This document shows positions 54,276 to 63,025 of a DNA stretch of 64,000 nt, in pieces. The notes beneath the pieces are model-generated. The model worked only from the letters and a program-made list of their open reading frames with translations, made no database searches and had not been told where the DNA came from. Source of the DNA: Hyphomicrobium sp. (GTDB lineage Bacteria; Pseudomonadota; Alphaproteobacteria; Rhizobiales; Hyphomicrobiaceae). The stretch spans positions 1 to 64,000 of the forward strand of contig JANXVY010000040.1 in assembly GCA_025351425.1 (NCBI GenBank), given 5' to 3'. The position numbers and the translations under genes are program-made. The number at the start of each line of letters is the position of its first letter. Positions within the stretch are counted from its first letter, which is position 1.

Positions 54276-55067
54276 TCAGTTCGGTTTGCCGGTCGGATTG
54301 GTTGCGACCAGCACGGGGCCGGCGCCCTTGGGCGGGCGGGTTTCGGTCAGCACGCCCAGGCGGCGAGCGACCTCCTGGTAGGCTTCGAGCACGCCGCCTA
54401 AATCCTTGCGGAAGCGGTCCTTGTCGAGCTTTTCCGAACTCGCAATGTCCCACAAGCGGCAGCAGTCGGGGCTGATCTCGTCGGCCAGCACGATGCGCAT
54501 CTGACCCTCCTCGTCGTAGAGGCGGCCGAATTCGACCTTGAAGTCCACGAGGCGGATGCCGATGCCGAGGAACAGGCCGACGAGGAAGTCGTTGATGCGC
54601 AATGCGAGTTGCATCACTTCGTCGATTTCCTGGGGCGTTGCCCAGCCGAAGGCCGTGATGTGTTCTTCCGACACGAGCGGATCGTTCAGCGCGTCGGCCT
54701 TGTAATAAAACTCGATGATCGAGCGCGGCAGCTGCACGCCGTCTTCCAGCCCGAGGCGCGTCGAGAGCGAGCCCGCGGCCACGTTGCGCACGACCACTTC
54801 GAGCGGGATGATCTCGACCTGGCGGATCAGCTGCTCGCGCATGTTGATGCGCTTGATGAAATGCGTGGGTACGCCGATTTCGCCCAGCCGCATGAAGATG
54901 TATTCCGAGATGCGGTTGTTCAGAACGCCCTTGCCTTCGAAGACGGCGCGCTTCTGGGCGTTGAACGCCGTAGCGTCGTCTTTGAAATGCGCGATCAGCG
55001 TGCCGGGCTCGGGGCCCTCGTAGAGCACCTTGGCTTTGCCTTCGTAAATGCGGCGGCGCCTCGTCAT
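54276..55067 (-). CDS. purC: SAICAR synthetase
   Basis: A 263-residue purine-biosynthesis enzyme that joins CAIR and aspartate. The start at 55067 has GAGGA upstream and gives [65 protein letters not shown] and [13 protein letters not shown] are family blocks for nucleotide and substrate binding. It heads the purC-purS part of the cluster. Confidence 0.96.
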   Translation of the reverse strand: MTRRRRIYEGKAKVLYEGPEPGTLIAHFKDDATAFNAQKRAVFEGKGVLNNRISEYIFMRLGEIGVPTHFIKRINMREQLIRQVEIIPLEVVVRNVAAGSLSTRLGLEDGVQLPRSIIEFYYKADALNDPLVSEEHITAFGWATPQEIDEVMQLALRINDFLVGLFLGIGIRLVDFKVEFGRLYDEEGQMRIVLADEISPDCCRLWDIASSEKLDKDRFRKDLGGVLEAYQEVARRLGVLTETRPPKGAGPVLVATNPTGKPN

Positions 55068-55347
55068 TTCTTCGTCCTCTGCCGTCAAAAGTCACTCGCT
55101 TCCGCGCATCCGTCGCAAGATGCGCAGCCGTCGTGGCCGCTTAAATCGGGAAGGTGGCCGCAGGTGTTGTCCTGGCGTCGGTGTACGCGTCGGACAGGCC
55201 TGCCCACCAAACATATTTTCACCGGGACTCTAGCGGAACGCGCAACAAGAAACAATCTCCTGCTCAGGGTCCTGCCAAACAGGGTTATGGACGCACCGCA
55301 CGATACTGAATGATGTTCAAAACAGAAAAATGCATCTGGAGGTTGTT

Positions 55348-55671
55348 ATGACAACGTTCGACGATCGCGAAAAAGCGTTTGAAGACAAGTTCGCGCATGA
55401 TTCCCAGCTCCGCTTCAACGCCAAGGCGCGGTGCACCAAGCTGCTGGGCGCTTGGGCTGCCGAACGGCTGGGGCTCAAAGGGGCAGCGGTCGACGCTTAT
55501 GTCCAGCAGCTTCGCAAGGCCGATCTGACGCCGGCGGGCGGTAAGGTCGTCGTCGGCACACTGCATGCGGATTTCAAAGCCAAAGGCATCGACGTCACGG
55601 ATCAGGATCTGCGCGCCAAATACGATCAGTTCTTGGCCGAGGCGGTCCGGCAGATCGAAACCGGACTGTAG
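55348..55671 (+). CDS. F1-ATPase inhibitor zeta subunit (DUF1476)
   Basis: A 107-residue alphaproteobacterial protein. TGGAGG lies upstream of the start, which gives MTTFDDREKAFEDKFAHDSQ, the N-terminal inhibitory helix. RFNAKARCTKLLGAWAAERL and VVVGTLHADFKAKGIDV follow. In Paracoccus the zeta subunit blocks reverse (ATP-hydrolysing) rotation of F1. It is divergent from purC, a common arrangement in Hyphomicrobiales. Confidence 0.93.
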   Translation: MTTFDDREKAFEDKFAHDSQLRFNAKARCTKLLGAWAAERLGLKGAAVDAYVQQLRKADLTPAGGKVVVGTLHADFKAKGIDVTDQDLRAKYDQFLAEAVRQIETGL

Positions 55672-55703
55672 GGTCCGGGCGGCACTGGCTTATCGGGACG
55701 GCC

Positions 55704-56330
55704 TCACCTCGCCATATCGTCGGGCGCCCCGGTCGCAGGCTTGGCCGCTGGTTGCGACAGCGTGCGCAAGAACCAGCCGAACTGCATCAAACCGTCGGGC
55801 CAGGGACCGTGGCCCGAATCGGCGTTGATGTGGCCGACATCGCCGGCTTCCATGATCTTTGCGCCCCACTGAAGCGCAAACGCGTGCGCCCGTTCCAGGG
55901 AGCAATAAGGGTCGTTGCGCGAACTCACGAGCGCGCTGGGGCAGGGCAGGTGCGCGTGCGGGATCGACGTGAACCCAGCCGACTTGGGATCGAACATATG
56001 GCCTTGCGTCGGCGGCCACAGGTGCGCGCGCTCGACGTCGGCGGGAGCCACGAGAAAGGCGCCGCGCACCGGTTTCGTCGCGGGGTCGCTCAGCGCGTCG
56101 ACCGCTGCGATAACGCCCAGGCTGTGGCCCACCAGAACGACGGGGCGTTCGCAGGCGGCTATCGCTGCCTGGATGGCTTCGACCCAGGCTTTGCGGTCGG
56201 GCTTGATCCAATCGGCTTGATCGATGCGGCGCGCGGTTTTGAGGCTGCGCTCCCACCGCGTCTGCCAATGGTCCGGCCCCGATCCCGACCAGCCGGGAAT
56301 GATCAAAATGTCGGCGTCTGCGGTGCGCAT
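55704..56330 (-). CDS. RBBP9/YdeN-type serine hydrolase
   Basis: A 208-residue alpha/beta hydrolase. It begins TADADILIIPGWSGSGPDHW, the YdeN/RBBP9 signature. The nucleophile serine is in VLVGHSLGVIAAVD near residue 71, the acid in SSRNDPYCSLERAHAFA and the histidine in GHINADSGHGPWPDG. Substrate unknown. It starts four bases after the purB stop, so it is in the same operon. Confidence 0.88.
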   Translation of the reverse strand: MRTADADILIIPGWSGSGPDHWQTRWERSLKTARRIDQADWIKPDRKAWVEAIQAAIAACERPVVLVGHSLGVIAAVDALSDPATKPVRGAFLVAPADVERAHLWPPTQGHMFDPKSAGFTSIPHAHLPCPSALVSSRNDPYCSLERAHAFALQWGAKIMEAGDVGHINADSGHGPWPDGLMQFGWFLRTLSQPAAKPATGAPDDMAR

Positions 56331-56334
56331 GGGA

Positions 56335-57642
56335 TCACACCGATCCAAACACGCGGCGGAAGATCGTGTCGACGTGCTTGGTGTGATAGTCGAGGTCGAA
56401 CATCGTTTCCAGTTCGGCCGGCTTCAACTTGGCGGTAACGTCCTGGTCGGCCTTCAGCTCGGTCAGGAAGTCCGCGCCGTGCTCCCAGGTCTTCATGGCG
56501 TTGCGCTGGACAAGGGCGTAGCTGTCCTCGCGCGAGCAACCAGCCTGGGTCAGCGCCAGCAGAACGCGCTGGGAATTGTGGAGGCCGGCGAGCTTGTCCA
56601 GGTTGCGCTTCATGGTGGCGGGGTAGACCACCAGCTTCTCCATCACGCCGGCAAGCCGATGCAACGCGAAGTCGAGGGTCACCGTCGCGTCGGGGCCGAT
56701 CATGCGCTCGACGGAAGAGTGCGAAATATCGCGCTCGTGCCAAAGCGCCACGTTCTCCATCGCAGGCAGCGCGAATGCGCGCACCATGCGGGCGAGGCCG
56801 GTTAGATTTTCGGTCAGCACCGGGTTGCGCTTATGGGGCATCGCAGACGAGCCCTTCTGGCCCGGCGAGAAGAATTCCTCGGCTTCCAGAACCTCCGTGC
56901 GCTGGAGGTGCCGTATTTCCGTTGCAAGCCGCTCGATGGAGGACGCCACCACGGCCAGCGTCGCAAAATACATCGCGTGGCGGTCGCGCGGGATGATCTG
57001 GGTCGAGACCGGCTCGGGCACGAGCCCCAGCTTTTCGGCCACATACTCCTCGACCCGGGGATCGATGTTGGCGAAGCTACCGACCGCGCCCGATATCGCG
57101 CAGGTGGCGACTTCCTTGCGCGCTGCGATCAGGCGGTCTTTGGCGCGGGCAAATTCGGCATAGGCGTAAGCGAGCTTCACGCCGAAGGTCGTCGGCTCGG
57201 CGTGGATGCCGTGCGAGCGGCCGATGGTGAGGGTGTTCTTGTGTTCAAAGGCGCGCGTCTTGAGGGCTGCCAGCAAGCGGTCGACACCACCGATGAGCAG
57301 GTCGGCTGCCCGCACCAGCTGCACATTGAGGCAGGTGTCGAGCACGTCGGAGGACGTCATGCCCTGGTGGACGAAGCGGGAATCGGGGCCGACGAATTCG
57401 GCGAGATGGGTCAGGAACGCGATCACGTCGTGCTTCGTCACGCGTTCGATCGCGTCGATGCGGGCGACATCGAACGTGGCGCCCGAGCCCTTGTGCCAGA
57501 TCGTCTCGGCGGCCTCCTTGGGGATGATGCCGATTTGCGCGCAGGCGGACGCGGCATGGGCCTCGATCTCAAACCAGATGCGATAGCGGGTCTGCGCCTC
57601 CCAGATCGCGGTCATCTCGGGGCGGGAATAGCGTTCGATCAT
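56335..57642 (-). CDS. purB: Adenylosuccinate lyase
   Basis: A 435-residue enzyme of the fumarase/aspartase superfamily. It acts twice in purine synthesis, cleaving SAICAR and adenylosuccinate. The superfamily signature GQKGSSAMPHKRNPVLTENL is near residue 260, and the catalytic blocks HQGMTSSDVLDTCLNVQL and IGRSHGIHAEPTTFG are present. A CTAG-type repeat lies in its upstream region. Confidence 0.97.
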   Translation of the reverse strand: MIERYSRPEMTAIWEAQTRYRIWFEIEAHAASACAQIGIIPKEAAETIWHKGSGATFDVARIDAIERVTKHDVIAFLTHLAEFVGPDSRFVHQGMTSSDVLDTCLNVQLVRAADLLIGGVDRLLAALKTRAFEHKNTLTIGRSHGIHAEPTTFGVKLAYAYAEFARAKDRLIAARKEVATCAISGAVGSFANIDPRVEEYVAEKLGLVPEPVSTQIIPRDRHAMYFATLAVVASSIERLATEIRHLQRTEVLEAEEFFSPGQKGSSAMPHKRNPVLTENLTGLARMVRAFALPAMENVALWHERDISHSSVERMIGPDATVTLDFALHRLAGVMEKLVVYPATMKRNLDKLAGLHNSQRVLLALTQAGCSREDSYALVQRNAMKTWEHGADFLTELKADQDVTAKLKPAELETMFDLDYHTKHVDTIFRRVFGSV

Positions 57643-57662
57643 CGGCTGGGGCTCGTTTTCAG

Positions 57663-57768
57663 CTAGAGCGCGTTAGGAAAAGTGTGAAGCGGTTTTCCGT
57701 CAAAACGCGCGATAAAACAATAATCTAGAGCATGAGAGCTTTTCGAATAAAAGCGAACGTGCTCTAGG
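57663..57768. repeat. CTAG-bounded element upstream of purB
   Basis: It opens CTAGAGCGCGTTAGGAAAAG, contains GTGAAGCGGTTTTCCGTCAA and an inner TCTAGAGCATGAGAGC, and closes GTGCTCTAG. Part of it (AAAAGTGTGAAGCGGTTTTC) resembles unit B of the elements at 7775 and 44280. Confidence 0.8.
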
Positions 57769-57827
57769 GCCGCGTACGGGTCTCGTTGCAGCAAGCAGCG
57801 AGGCCTAGAGCACTTTTGCGCGGGGCG

Positions 57828-58085
57828 TCAATCGCTTCCGGCGCGCCGCAGGCCGGGGGGAAGGATGATGGTGCCGGAGGGTTGGGTGCAGCTCCAGGCT
57901 TTCCAGTTCCAGGCCAGGCTGTCGTTGAGGCAGCGCTCGATGGCCAATCCTTCGGCGACGGACAGCGCCAGCCAGACGCCGAGCGCGCTGAATATGGTCC
58001 AGGCGACGAACGTGCGGGTGCCGACCTTGAACAGCGGCCGCTCAGTTGCGTCGTTCCCGATCTGGCTGTCGTTGGTCTGGCTCAT
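57828..58085 (-). CDS. Small membrane protein of unknown function
   Basis: An 85-residue protein. The start at 58085 gives MSQTNDSQIGNDATERPLFK, then one membrane helix (FVAWTIFSALGVWLALSVAE) and a tail with two cysteines (IERCLNDSLAWNWKAWSCTQ). It follows the P1 peptidase gene by 26 bases on the same strand and may be cotranscribed. The open frame to 58163 has no conserved start. Confidence 0.6.
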   Translation of the reverse strand: MSQTNDSQIGNDATERPLFKVGTRTFVAWTIFSALGVWLALSVAEGLAIERCLNDSLAWNWKAWSCTQPSGTIILPPGLRRAGSD

Positions 58086-58111
58086 GCGCGCGCCTTCCAA
58101 ATCCTTCAGCG

Positions 58112-59158
58112 TCAGAATACGCACCGATACGCGGGTGGGCCGCGCCACCGGGCCGGCGGGCAAGCTGCCGCATAGACGCCGCGGGCCACGGCGCGCGCCA
58201 ACGTGTTGGCCGCGTATGCGCCGAGCGCCGCCAGTTGTCCAGTGCTCTCGCCAAGCCCAATGTCGCCCGTCGCAACAGCGAACACCACGTCGCCGTCATG
58301 GGGGGTGTGCACCGGATAAATCGCGCGGGCGAGGCCGGTTTGGGCCATCACGGCGAGCCGGTAAGCCTCGCGCTTGTTGAGTTTCGCGTTGGTCGCCACG
58401 ATCGCAATCGTCGTATTCTGCTGCATGTTCTGCGGCATGTTCTGTGGCATATTCTGTGCCGCCGCGCTGGACTCAGTGCCCTTCAAGCGCAGATCGAGCG
58501 CGTCCTTGGGCCAGGTTTGCGGCAGGCCCTGGCCGCCAAATTCGCCGTCGCGCTCGAAGGGGGCGGCCCAGAAGTGGGGCGAATCACCGACCGTCACCAC
58601 GCCTAACGGGTTGACCGCGACGAGTGCCGCCACCCGCAAGCCGCCCGCGAGAAAAAAAGATGCGGTGCCGAGGCCGCCGCGCACGTTCGCCGTGGTGGCG
58701 CCGAAGCCTGCCCCCACGCTGCCGATATCGCAGTGCACGCTCGCGGCCTCGCATGCGTCGCGGCCCATCGCTTCGTAGGGCGGCGTTGCCCCCCAGGCCT
58801 TGTCGCCGCCATTCAGCAGGTCGAACAGGATGGCCGAGGGCACAATGGGGACGCGGGCCGTGCCGACCGCAAATCCGACGCCGCGTGCGGCCAGCCACGC
58901 CTGTACGCCGGAGGCTGCCGCCAAGCCGAACGCCGAACCGCCGGAAAGCACGATGCCATGGGCTTCCTCGACCGTTCCGCTGAGCCCGATTGAGTCGGTT
59001 TCGCGGGTGCCGGTTGCGCCGCCGCGCACGTCGACCGCGGCGACGAACGGGCGCTCACTCAGCAGCACTGTTACGCCCGAGCAAAGTGTCGCATCGTGGA
59101 CGTTGCCCACTTTCAGCCCCGGTATGTCTGTAATCGCATTTTTGAAAGAGTCCGGCAT
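58112..59158 (-). CDS. P1-family (DmpA-like, S58) peptidase
   Basis: A 348-residue self-processing hydrolase of the DmpA/L-aminopeptidase family. The N-terminus (AITDIPGLKVGNVHDATLCS GVTV, given here in two parts) and GIVLSGGSAFGLAAASG are typical. Self-cleavage before a Ser/Thr normally creates the alpha and beta chains; the likely site is near TIAIVATNAKLNKREA. Just before it lies the repeat NMPQNMPQNMQQN, an insertion absent from the family as I know it. Physiological substrates are unclear in this family. Confidence 0.85.
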   Translation of the reverse strand: MPDSFKNAITDIPGLKVGNVHDATLCSGVTVLLSERPFVAAVDVRGGATGTRETDSIGLSGTVEEAHGIVLSGGSAFGLAAASGVQAWLAARGVGFAVGTARVPIVPSAILFDLLNGGDKAWGATPPYEAMGRDACEAASVHCDIGSVGAGFGATTANVRGGLGTASFFLAGGLRVAALVAVNPLGVVTVGDSPHFWAAPFERDGEFGGQGLPQTWPKDALDLRLKGTESSAAAQNMPQNMPQNMQQNTTIAIVATNAKLNKREAYRLAVMAQTGLARAIYPVHTPHDGDVVFAVATGDIGLGESTGQLAALGAYAANTLARAVARGVYAAACPPARWRGPPAYRCVF

Positions 59159-59344
59159 GGGAATTTGTCCGCCTATTGGTGCGCTGCATTAATTGCATTG
59201 CACAAATCAAGGTCGCGTCTTTTTTATTATGATTGTGGGTATTGGGTCACTGCGGCTCATATTCGCTATTAACGAGTTGAGAAATGAGAATATGATAGAT
59301 CTTATGCTTAGTCATAGATCCGTCATAGGTTGCTCGCACGAAGC

Positions 59345-59419
59345 ATGATTCGAACGGTCAAGGCCGTTGCGCCGGTGGCCAAGATGGCCAGGGCGGGTGG
59401 AGAAGAGGAGACGTACTAG
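59345..59419 (+). CDS. Possible 24-codon leader frame
   Basis: A short frame, MIRTVKAVAPVAKMARAGGE followed by EETY, ends in TAG directly before the GTG start of the next gene, so the two could be translationally coupled. It is too short to judge; the stretch may simply be leader sequence. The preceding 59159-59344 is markedly AT-rich and carries the divergent promoters. Confidence 0.25.
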   Translation: MIRTVKAVAPVAKMARAGGEEETY

Positions 59420-59617
59420 GTGTCACAACAGATGCAAGGCGAGATCGCCAATCTCACGACGCAGATCGACTTGCCGGAGGATCCGCGCGCAGGCTTCGCG
59501 CTTGTTCAAGCCCGGATCCGCGCGCTTCGCCAAGCGGGCCGCGACGTGCCTGTCGAACTCATTCGCATGGAAAAGAACCTCCAGACCGAGTGCATTTGCC
59601 AGAGCCGCGGCGGCTAG
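59420..59617 (+). CDS. Small protein of unknown function (65 aa)
   Basis: A 65-residue soluble protein with a GTG start and GAGGAG ten bases upstream. It reads MSQQMQGEIANLTTQIDLPE, then DPRAGFALVQARIRALRQAG and VPVELIRMEKNLQTECICQS: two helices separated by a DPR turn. No characterised family is recognised. Its TAG stop is in a CTAG just before the repeat element at 59621. Confidence 0.6.
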   Translation: MSQQMQGEIANLTTQIDLPEDPRAGFALVQARIRALRQAGRDVPVELIRMEKNLQTECICQSRGG

Positions 59618-59620
59618 AGT

Positions 59621-59800
59621 TAGAGCATTTTCCGACGAAGTGGATACCGGTTCGTCGTCGACGGCGAAGCCTCGCTGCATGAAGACGGCGAAGCCTCGCT
59701 CCATGAAGACGGCGAAGCCTCGCTCCATGAAGATGAAAATGCGACAAAATCAAGAACCTAGAAAAAAATTCCGATTCCGTAGGATCGGAATTTGCTCTAG
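59621..59800. repeat. 180-bp composite CTAG-type element, copy 2 (inverted)
   Basis: It is the reverse complement of the element at 30047-30225 with a few differences. It starts TAGAGCATTTTCCGACGAAG, has three 24-bp units (GACGGCGAAGCCTCGCTCCA type) and ends TCGGAATTTGCTCTAG. Confidence 0.9.
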
Positions 59801-59839
59801 GCGGACCGGGATCACGGGAGGTCGGTGTGTGCGCCTCCA

Positions 59840-61003
59840 TCACCGTGCCGGTGGCGGGGTTGAAACGAACGAGGGGCCTGGAAGGTCGCCGAACTTGTCG
59901 GCGTTCCAGGCACCTGCAAGCCGCGCCGCCAGTTCGGCAAAGCTGATGACTTCCACAGGGCCGGTCGGCGCAGGGCCGGTTAGCACAGGGCCGGTCGGCG
60001 CAGGGCCGGTCGGCGCAGGACCGGTTAGCAAAGGACTGGTTGGTTCCGGCCTGGATAGGACGCCAGCCGATGGGATCGGTGCACCTGCCGATGAGATCGG
60101 TACAGATGCGGTCTGCGCCGCCCTGATCCCGGTTATGGTCCGTACCCAGGCCGACAGCACGCCGGCCATCGATTGGGCGCTTGGCGCGAAGATCGCCGGG
60201 GTCATGACGTGGAACCCGCGTGCCTGCACGCTGGAACCGGCCAGTGCGTCACAGCCGATGATGAGCGCCGTGACGCCGCTCGCGCGCAGGCCATCGGCGA
60301 TCAGTTCGGCCTCATTGGGAAAGCCCGCAAAATAAATCGCACCCGGATTGGCAGCCTTGAGTTGCACGATCAGCGCGCCGTAATCTTTCTCGCCTGCTAC
60401 AAGTGTGCTGGTGACGATATCGGTGGCGCCACGCGCCTTCAATTGCGCCGTCACGCCGTCCGCTAATGTGCGGGCATATGCCGTTCGATCATGAACAATG
60501 GCGACCCGTTGGCCTTTTATCCTGTCAAAGAATTCAGCCACGGTATCAGCTGCTTGGCGGTCGTCGCGGCCGCCCAATCGGAAAATGGCAGGGCCTGCGC
60601 GCTTGGCGGTCAGGTCTTGATGGCGCGCGCCGATGGCGACGAACACGGTGCCACCAGCCGCATAGGCCTTGGCGGCTGCAATCGCTGCATTCGAGCAGGG
60701 GTGTCCGAGCACCAAGGCCGCCTTGGCTGCGACAAATCTGGCTGCGGTTGCGGCGCCCCCGTCAGCCGTGCAGCCGTCATCCTCGATTTGCAGCGCGAGG
60801 GGTTGCCCGGATATGCCGCCGGCGGCATTGAGTTGCGCGATCGCGGCGCGCGTGGCCGCGACCAACTGTTCGCCGAAGGCAGCCTTTGGACCAGCCGAGG
60901 GGACCGCGAGGCCGATCAGCTGTTGCGCGCGCGCCGGGACGATCGTCGTCATCAACGCTAGCCCGACCGCGCACCAGGCGCGCGTGTAAACGTATCGGCT
61001 CAC
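59840..61003 (-). CDS. Branched-chain amino acid-type ABC binding protein with internal repeat
   Basis: A 387-residue periplasmic substrate-binding protein of the LivK family. A GTG start overlaps the stop of the upstream livK-like gene (GTGA). The signal peptide is CAVGLALMTTIVPARA. The bilobed fold has LIGLAVPSAGPKAAFGEQLV and RQAADTVAEFFDRIKGQRVA. Between residues ~300 and 355 lies a low-complexity insertion of TGPAPTGPV-type repeats encoded by 15-bp units, followed by the last helix EVISFAELAARLAGAWN. Binding capacity is uncertain. Confidence 0.82.
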   Translation of the reverse strand: MSRYVYTRAWCAVGLALMTTIVPARAQQLIGLAVPSAGPKAAFGEQLVAATRAAIAQLNAAGGISGQPLALQIEDDGCTADGGAATAARFVAAKAALVLGHPCSNAAIAAAKAYAAGGTVFVAIGARHQDLTAKRAGPAIFRLGGRDDRQAADTVAEFFDRIKGQRVAIVHDRTAYARTLADGVTAQLKARGATDIVTSTLVAGEKDYGALIVQLKAANPGAIYFAGFPNEAELIADGLRASGVTALIIGCDALAGSSVQARGFHVMTPAIFAPSAQSMAGVLSAWVRTITGIRAAQTASVPISSAGAPIPSAGVLSRPEPTSPLLTGPAPTGPAPTGPVLTGPAPTGPVEVISFAELAARLAGAWNADKFGDLPGPSFVSTPPPAR

Positions 61004-62118
61004 TGCTGGACGTAGGTGATCTTGCCGTCGGCGCCTTTCATCCAGGTGTACATCACGTAGTCGGGCCGGGTGATGTCGCCTTTGGCATCATATGCGATGT
61101 CCCCGATCACGGTTTTGTAGGGCGCGCCCTTGTGCATCTCAGTTGCGACCTTCTTGGGCTCGAGCGACTTGGCGGCGCTGGCGGCCTGGGCGATGATCTC
61201 GAGGGCGGCGTAAGTATAGAGCGTGTAGCCGGCCGGCTTGAAATTGCGGGCGGCGAACTTTGCAAGCACCGCTGCCGCCTCGGTCCGCTTCTGCGCGTCG
61301 GGGGCAAACGTCATGAGCGTGCCTTCCGCGCCGGGGCCTGCGACTTGGGCGAACTCGTCTTCGGCGATGCCGTCGCCGCCCATCAACACGGTTGCCACGC
61401 CCTGGTCGCGCATCTGGCGTACGATCAGGCCGCCTTCGGTGAAGACGCCGCCCCAGTAGAGGACGTCCGCGCCGCTATCCTTGAGCTTGGAGACGAGGGC
61501 TGAGAAATCCTTTTCGCCCGTATTCACGCCTTCGTACATGACCTCTTTCACGCCGGCCAAGTTCATGGCCTTCTTGGTTTCGTCCGCGAGGCCCTTGCCG
61601 TAGGGCGTCTTGTCGTGGATGACCGCGATTTTCTTGCCCTTGAGTTTTTCGACGATGTAGCGCGCTGCGACCCCGCCTTGCTGGTCGTCGCGGCCGCACG
61701 TGCGGAAGATGTTCCAGAACTTGCGTTCGGTCACTTGCACGCCGGTCGAGCCGGGGGTGATCTCGAGGATGCCGTTTTCGGCCAGCACTTCGGAAGCGGG
61801 CAGCGTCACGCCCGAGTTGAACGCGCCAACGACGAATTTGACGCCTTCGCCGACAAACGTGTTGGCGACCGAGACGCCCTGGGCGGGCTGGGACGCGTCG
61901 TCACCGAAGATCAGGGTGATCTTTTCGCCGTTGATGCCGCCTTTTTCGTTGAGGTCGAGGGCTGCCTGTTCCGCGCCGTTCTTTAGCTGCGCGCCGAAGC
62001 TCGCGTTCGGCCCCGTTAACGGCGCAATGATGCCCACCTTGACGTCGGCATTCGCGCTCGTCGCTGCCAGCAGCGCCGCCACTACAACCGAACTGGAAAG
62101 CCAACGTTTCGCCATCAT
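61000..62118 (-). CDS. livK: Branched-chain amino acid ABC transporter binding protein
   Basis: A 372-residue periplasmic binding protein. The start at 62118 has GAGGG six bases upstream, and the signal peptide is WLSSSVVVAALLAATSANA. The LivK fold starts DVKVGIIAPLTGPNASFGAQ; the ligand pocket region FVVGAFNSGVTLPASEV and NGILEITPGSTGVQ are conserved. The product ends GADGKITYVQQ. It is followed by a second, more divergent binding protein, and lies downstream of livF. Confidence 0.92.
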   Translation of the reverse strand: MMAKRWLSSSVVVAALLAATSANADVKVGIIAPLTGPNASFGAQLKNGAEQAALDLNEKGGINGEKITLIFGDDASQPAQGVSVANTFVGEGVKFVVGAFNSGVTLPASEVLAENGILEITPGSTGVQVTERKFWNIFRTCGRDDQQGGVAARYIVEKLKGKKIAVIHDKTPYGKGLADETKKAMNLAGVKEVMYEGVNTGEKDFSALVSKLKDSGADVLYWGGVFTEGGLIVRQMRDQGVATVLMGGDGIAEDEFAQVAGPGAEGTLMTFAPDAQKRTEAAAVLAKFAARNFKPAGYTLYTYAALEIIAQAASAAKSLEPKKVATEMHKGAPYKTVIGDIAYDAKGDITRPDYVMYTWMKGADGKITYVQQ

Positions 62119-62233
62119 CAATATCCCTCGCATGGATGCGCCTCATTCAGCGGCGCATCCTGTTTTAAAATGATGGCGAAGTCACGGGGAAACGAAGGGG
62201 GGATCCACGCTTTGCAACGAGGGTTATGCTATT

Positions 62234-62274
62234 CTCCTCGCCTCCGGAGAGCCGCGCTTCGCGCGGACGAGGAG
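62234..62274. repeat. Nested inverted repeat between livF and livK
   Basis: CTCCTCG and CGAGGAG enclose an inner hairpin CCGCGCTTCGCGCGG. It may reduce or process the mRNA between the ATPase and binding-protein genes. Confidence 0.45.
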
Positions 62275-62281
62275 GGAGATA

Positions 62282-63025
62282 TCAATGCCGCCCACCCTCA
62301 AGGTAGGCCGCGCGGATATCGGGGTTCGCCAGCAGCTCGCGCGCCGGGCCGCTCATGGTGATGAGGCCGTTCACCATCACATAGCCGCGGTCGGCCAACG
62401 AGAGCGCGTGATGAGCGTTCTGCTCGACCAGGAACACAGTCAGCTTCTCGCGCTGGTTGATCTCGCGGATGGCGTCAAAAATCTGCTTCACGATCAGCGG
62501 GGCCAAGCCCAGCGACGGCTCGTCCAGCAGCAGCAGCTTAGGCCTGCTCATCAGGGCGCGGGCGATCGCGAGCATCTGCTGCTCGCCGCCCGACAGCGTT
62601 CCTGCGCGCTGGGCGATGCGTTCCGCCAGCCGCGGAAAAAGCTCGGTCATGCGGGCGAGATCTTCGTCGAAGTGCGCTGACTGATCGAGGCTCGCGCCCA
62701 TCTGGAGGTTTTCCAGCACCGTCATGCGCGGGAAAATCCGCCGGCCTTCGGGTGACTGTGCAATCCGCATCCGTGCGATCTGATGCGTCGGCAGCTGCGT
62801 GATGTCCCTGCCGTTGAAGGTGATCGCGCCGCGTTTGGCTCGGGGGGCGCCAAAGATCGTCATCATCAGCGTTGACTTGCCGGCCCCGTTCGCGCCGATC
62901 AGGGTCACGATCTCGCCCGCGTGCACATCGAGGTCGACGCCTTTCAGGGCGATGATGTTGCCATACCACGTCTCGACTCCGCGGATCGACAGCAGGGGCG
63001 CGGGCGTCATGGTGGCAGCCGTCAT
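62282..63025 (-). CDS. livF: High-affinity branched-chain amino acid transporter ATPase LivF
   Basis: A 247-residue ABC ATPase. Walker A is GANGAGKSTLMMTIFG, the signature is LSGGEQQMLAIARALM, Walker B is LLLLDEPSLGLAP, and the LivF-typical EGRRIFPRMTVLENLQMG follows the Q-loop. The start overlaps the livG stop (ATGA). Confidence 0.95.
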   Translation of the reverse strand: MTAATMTPAPLLSIRGVETWYGNIIALKGVDLDVHAGEIVTLIGANGAGKSTLMMTIFGAPRAKRGAITFNGRDITQLPTHQIARMRIAQSPEGRRIFPRMTVLENLQMGASLDQSAHFDEDLARMTELFPRLAERIAQRAGTLSGGEQQMLAIARALMSRPKLLLLDEPSLGLAPLIVKQIFDAIREINQREKLTVFLVEQNAHHALSLADRGYVMVNGLITMSGPARELLANPDIRAAYLEGGRH

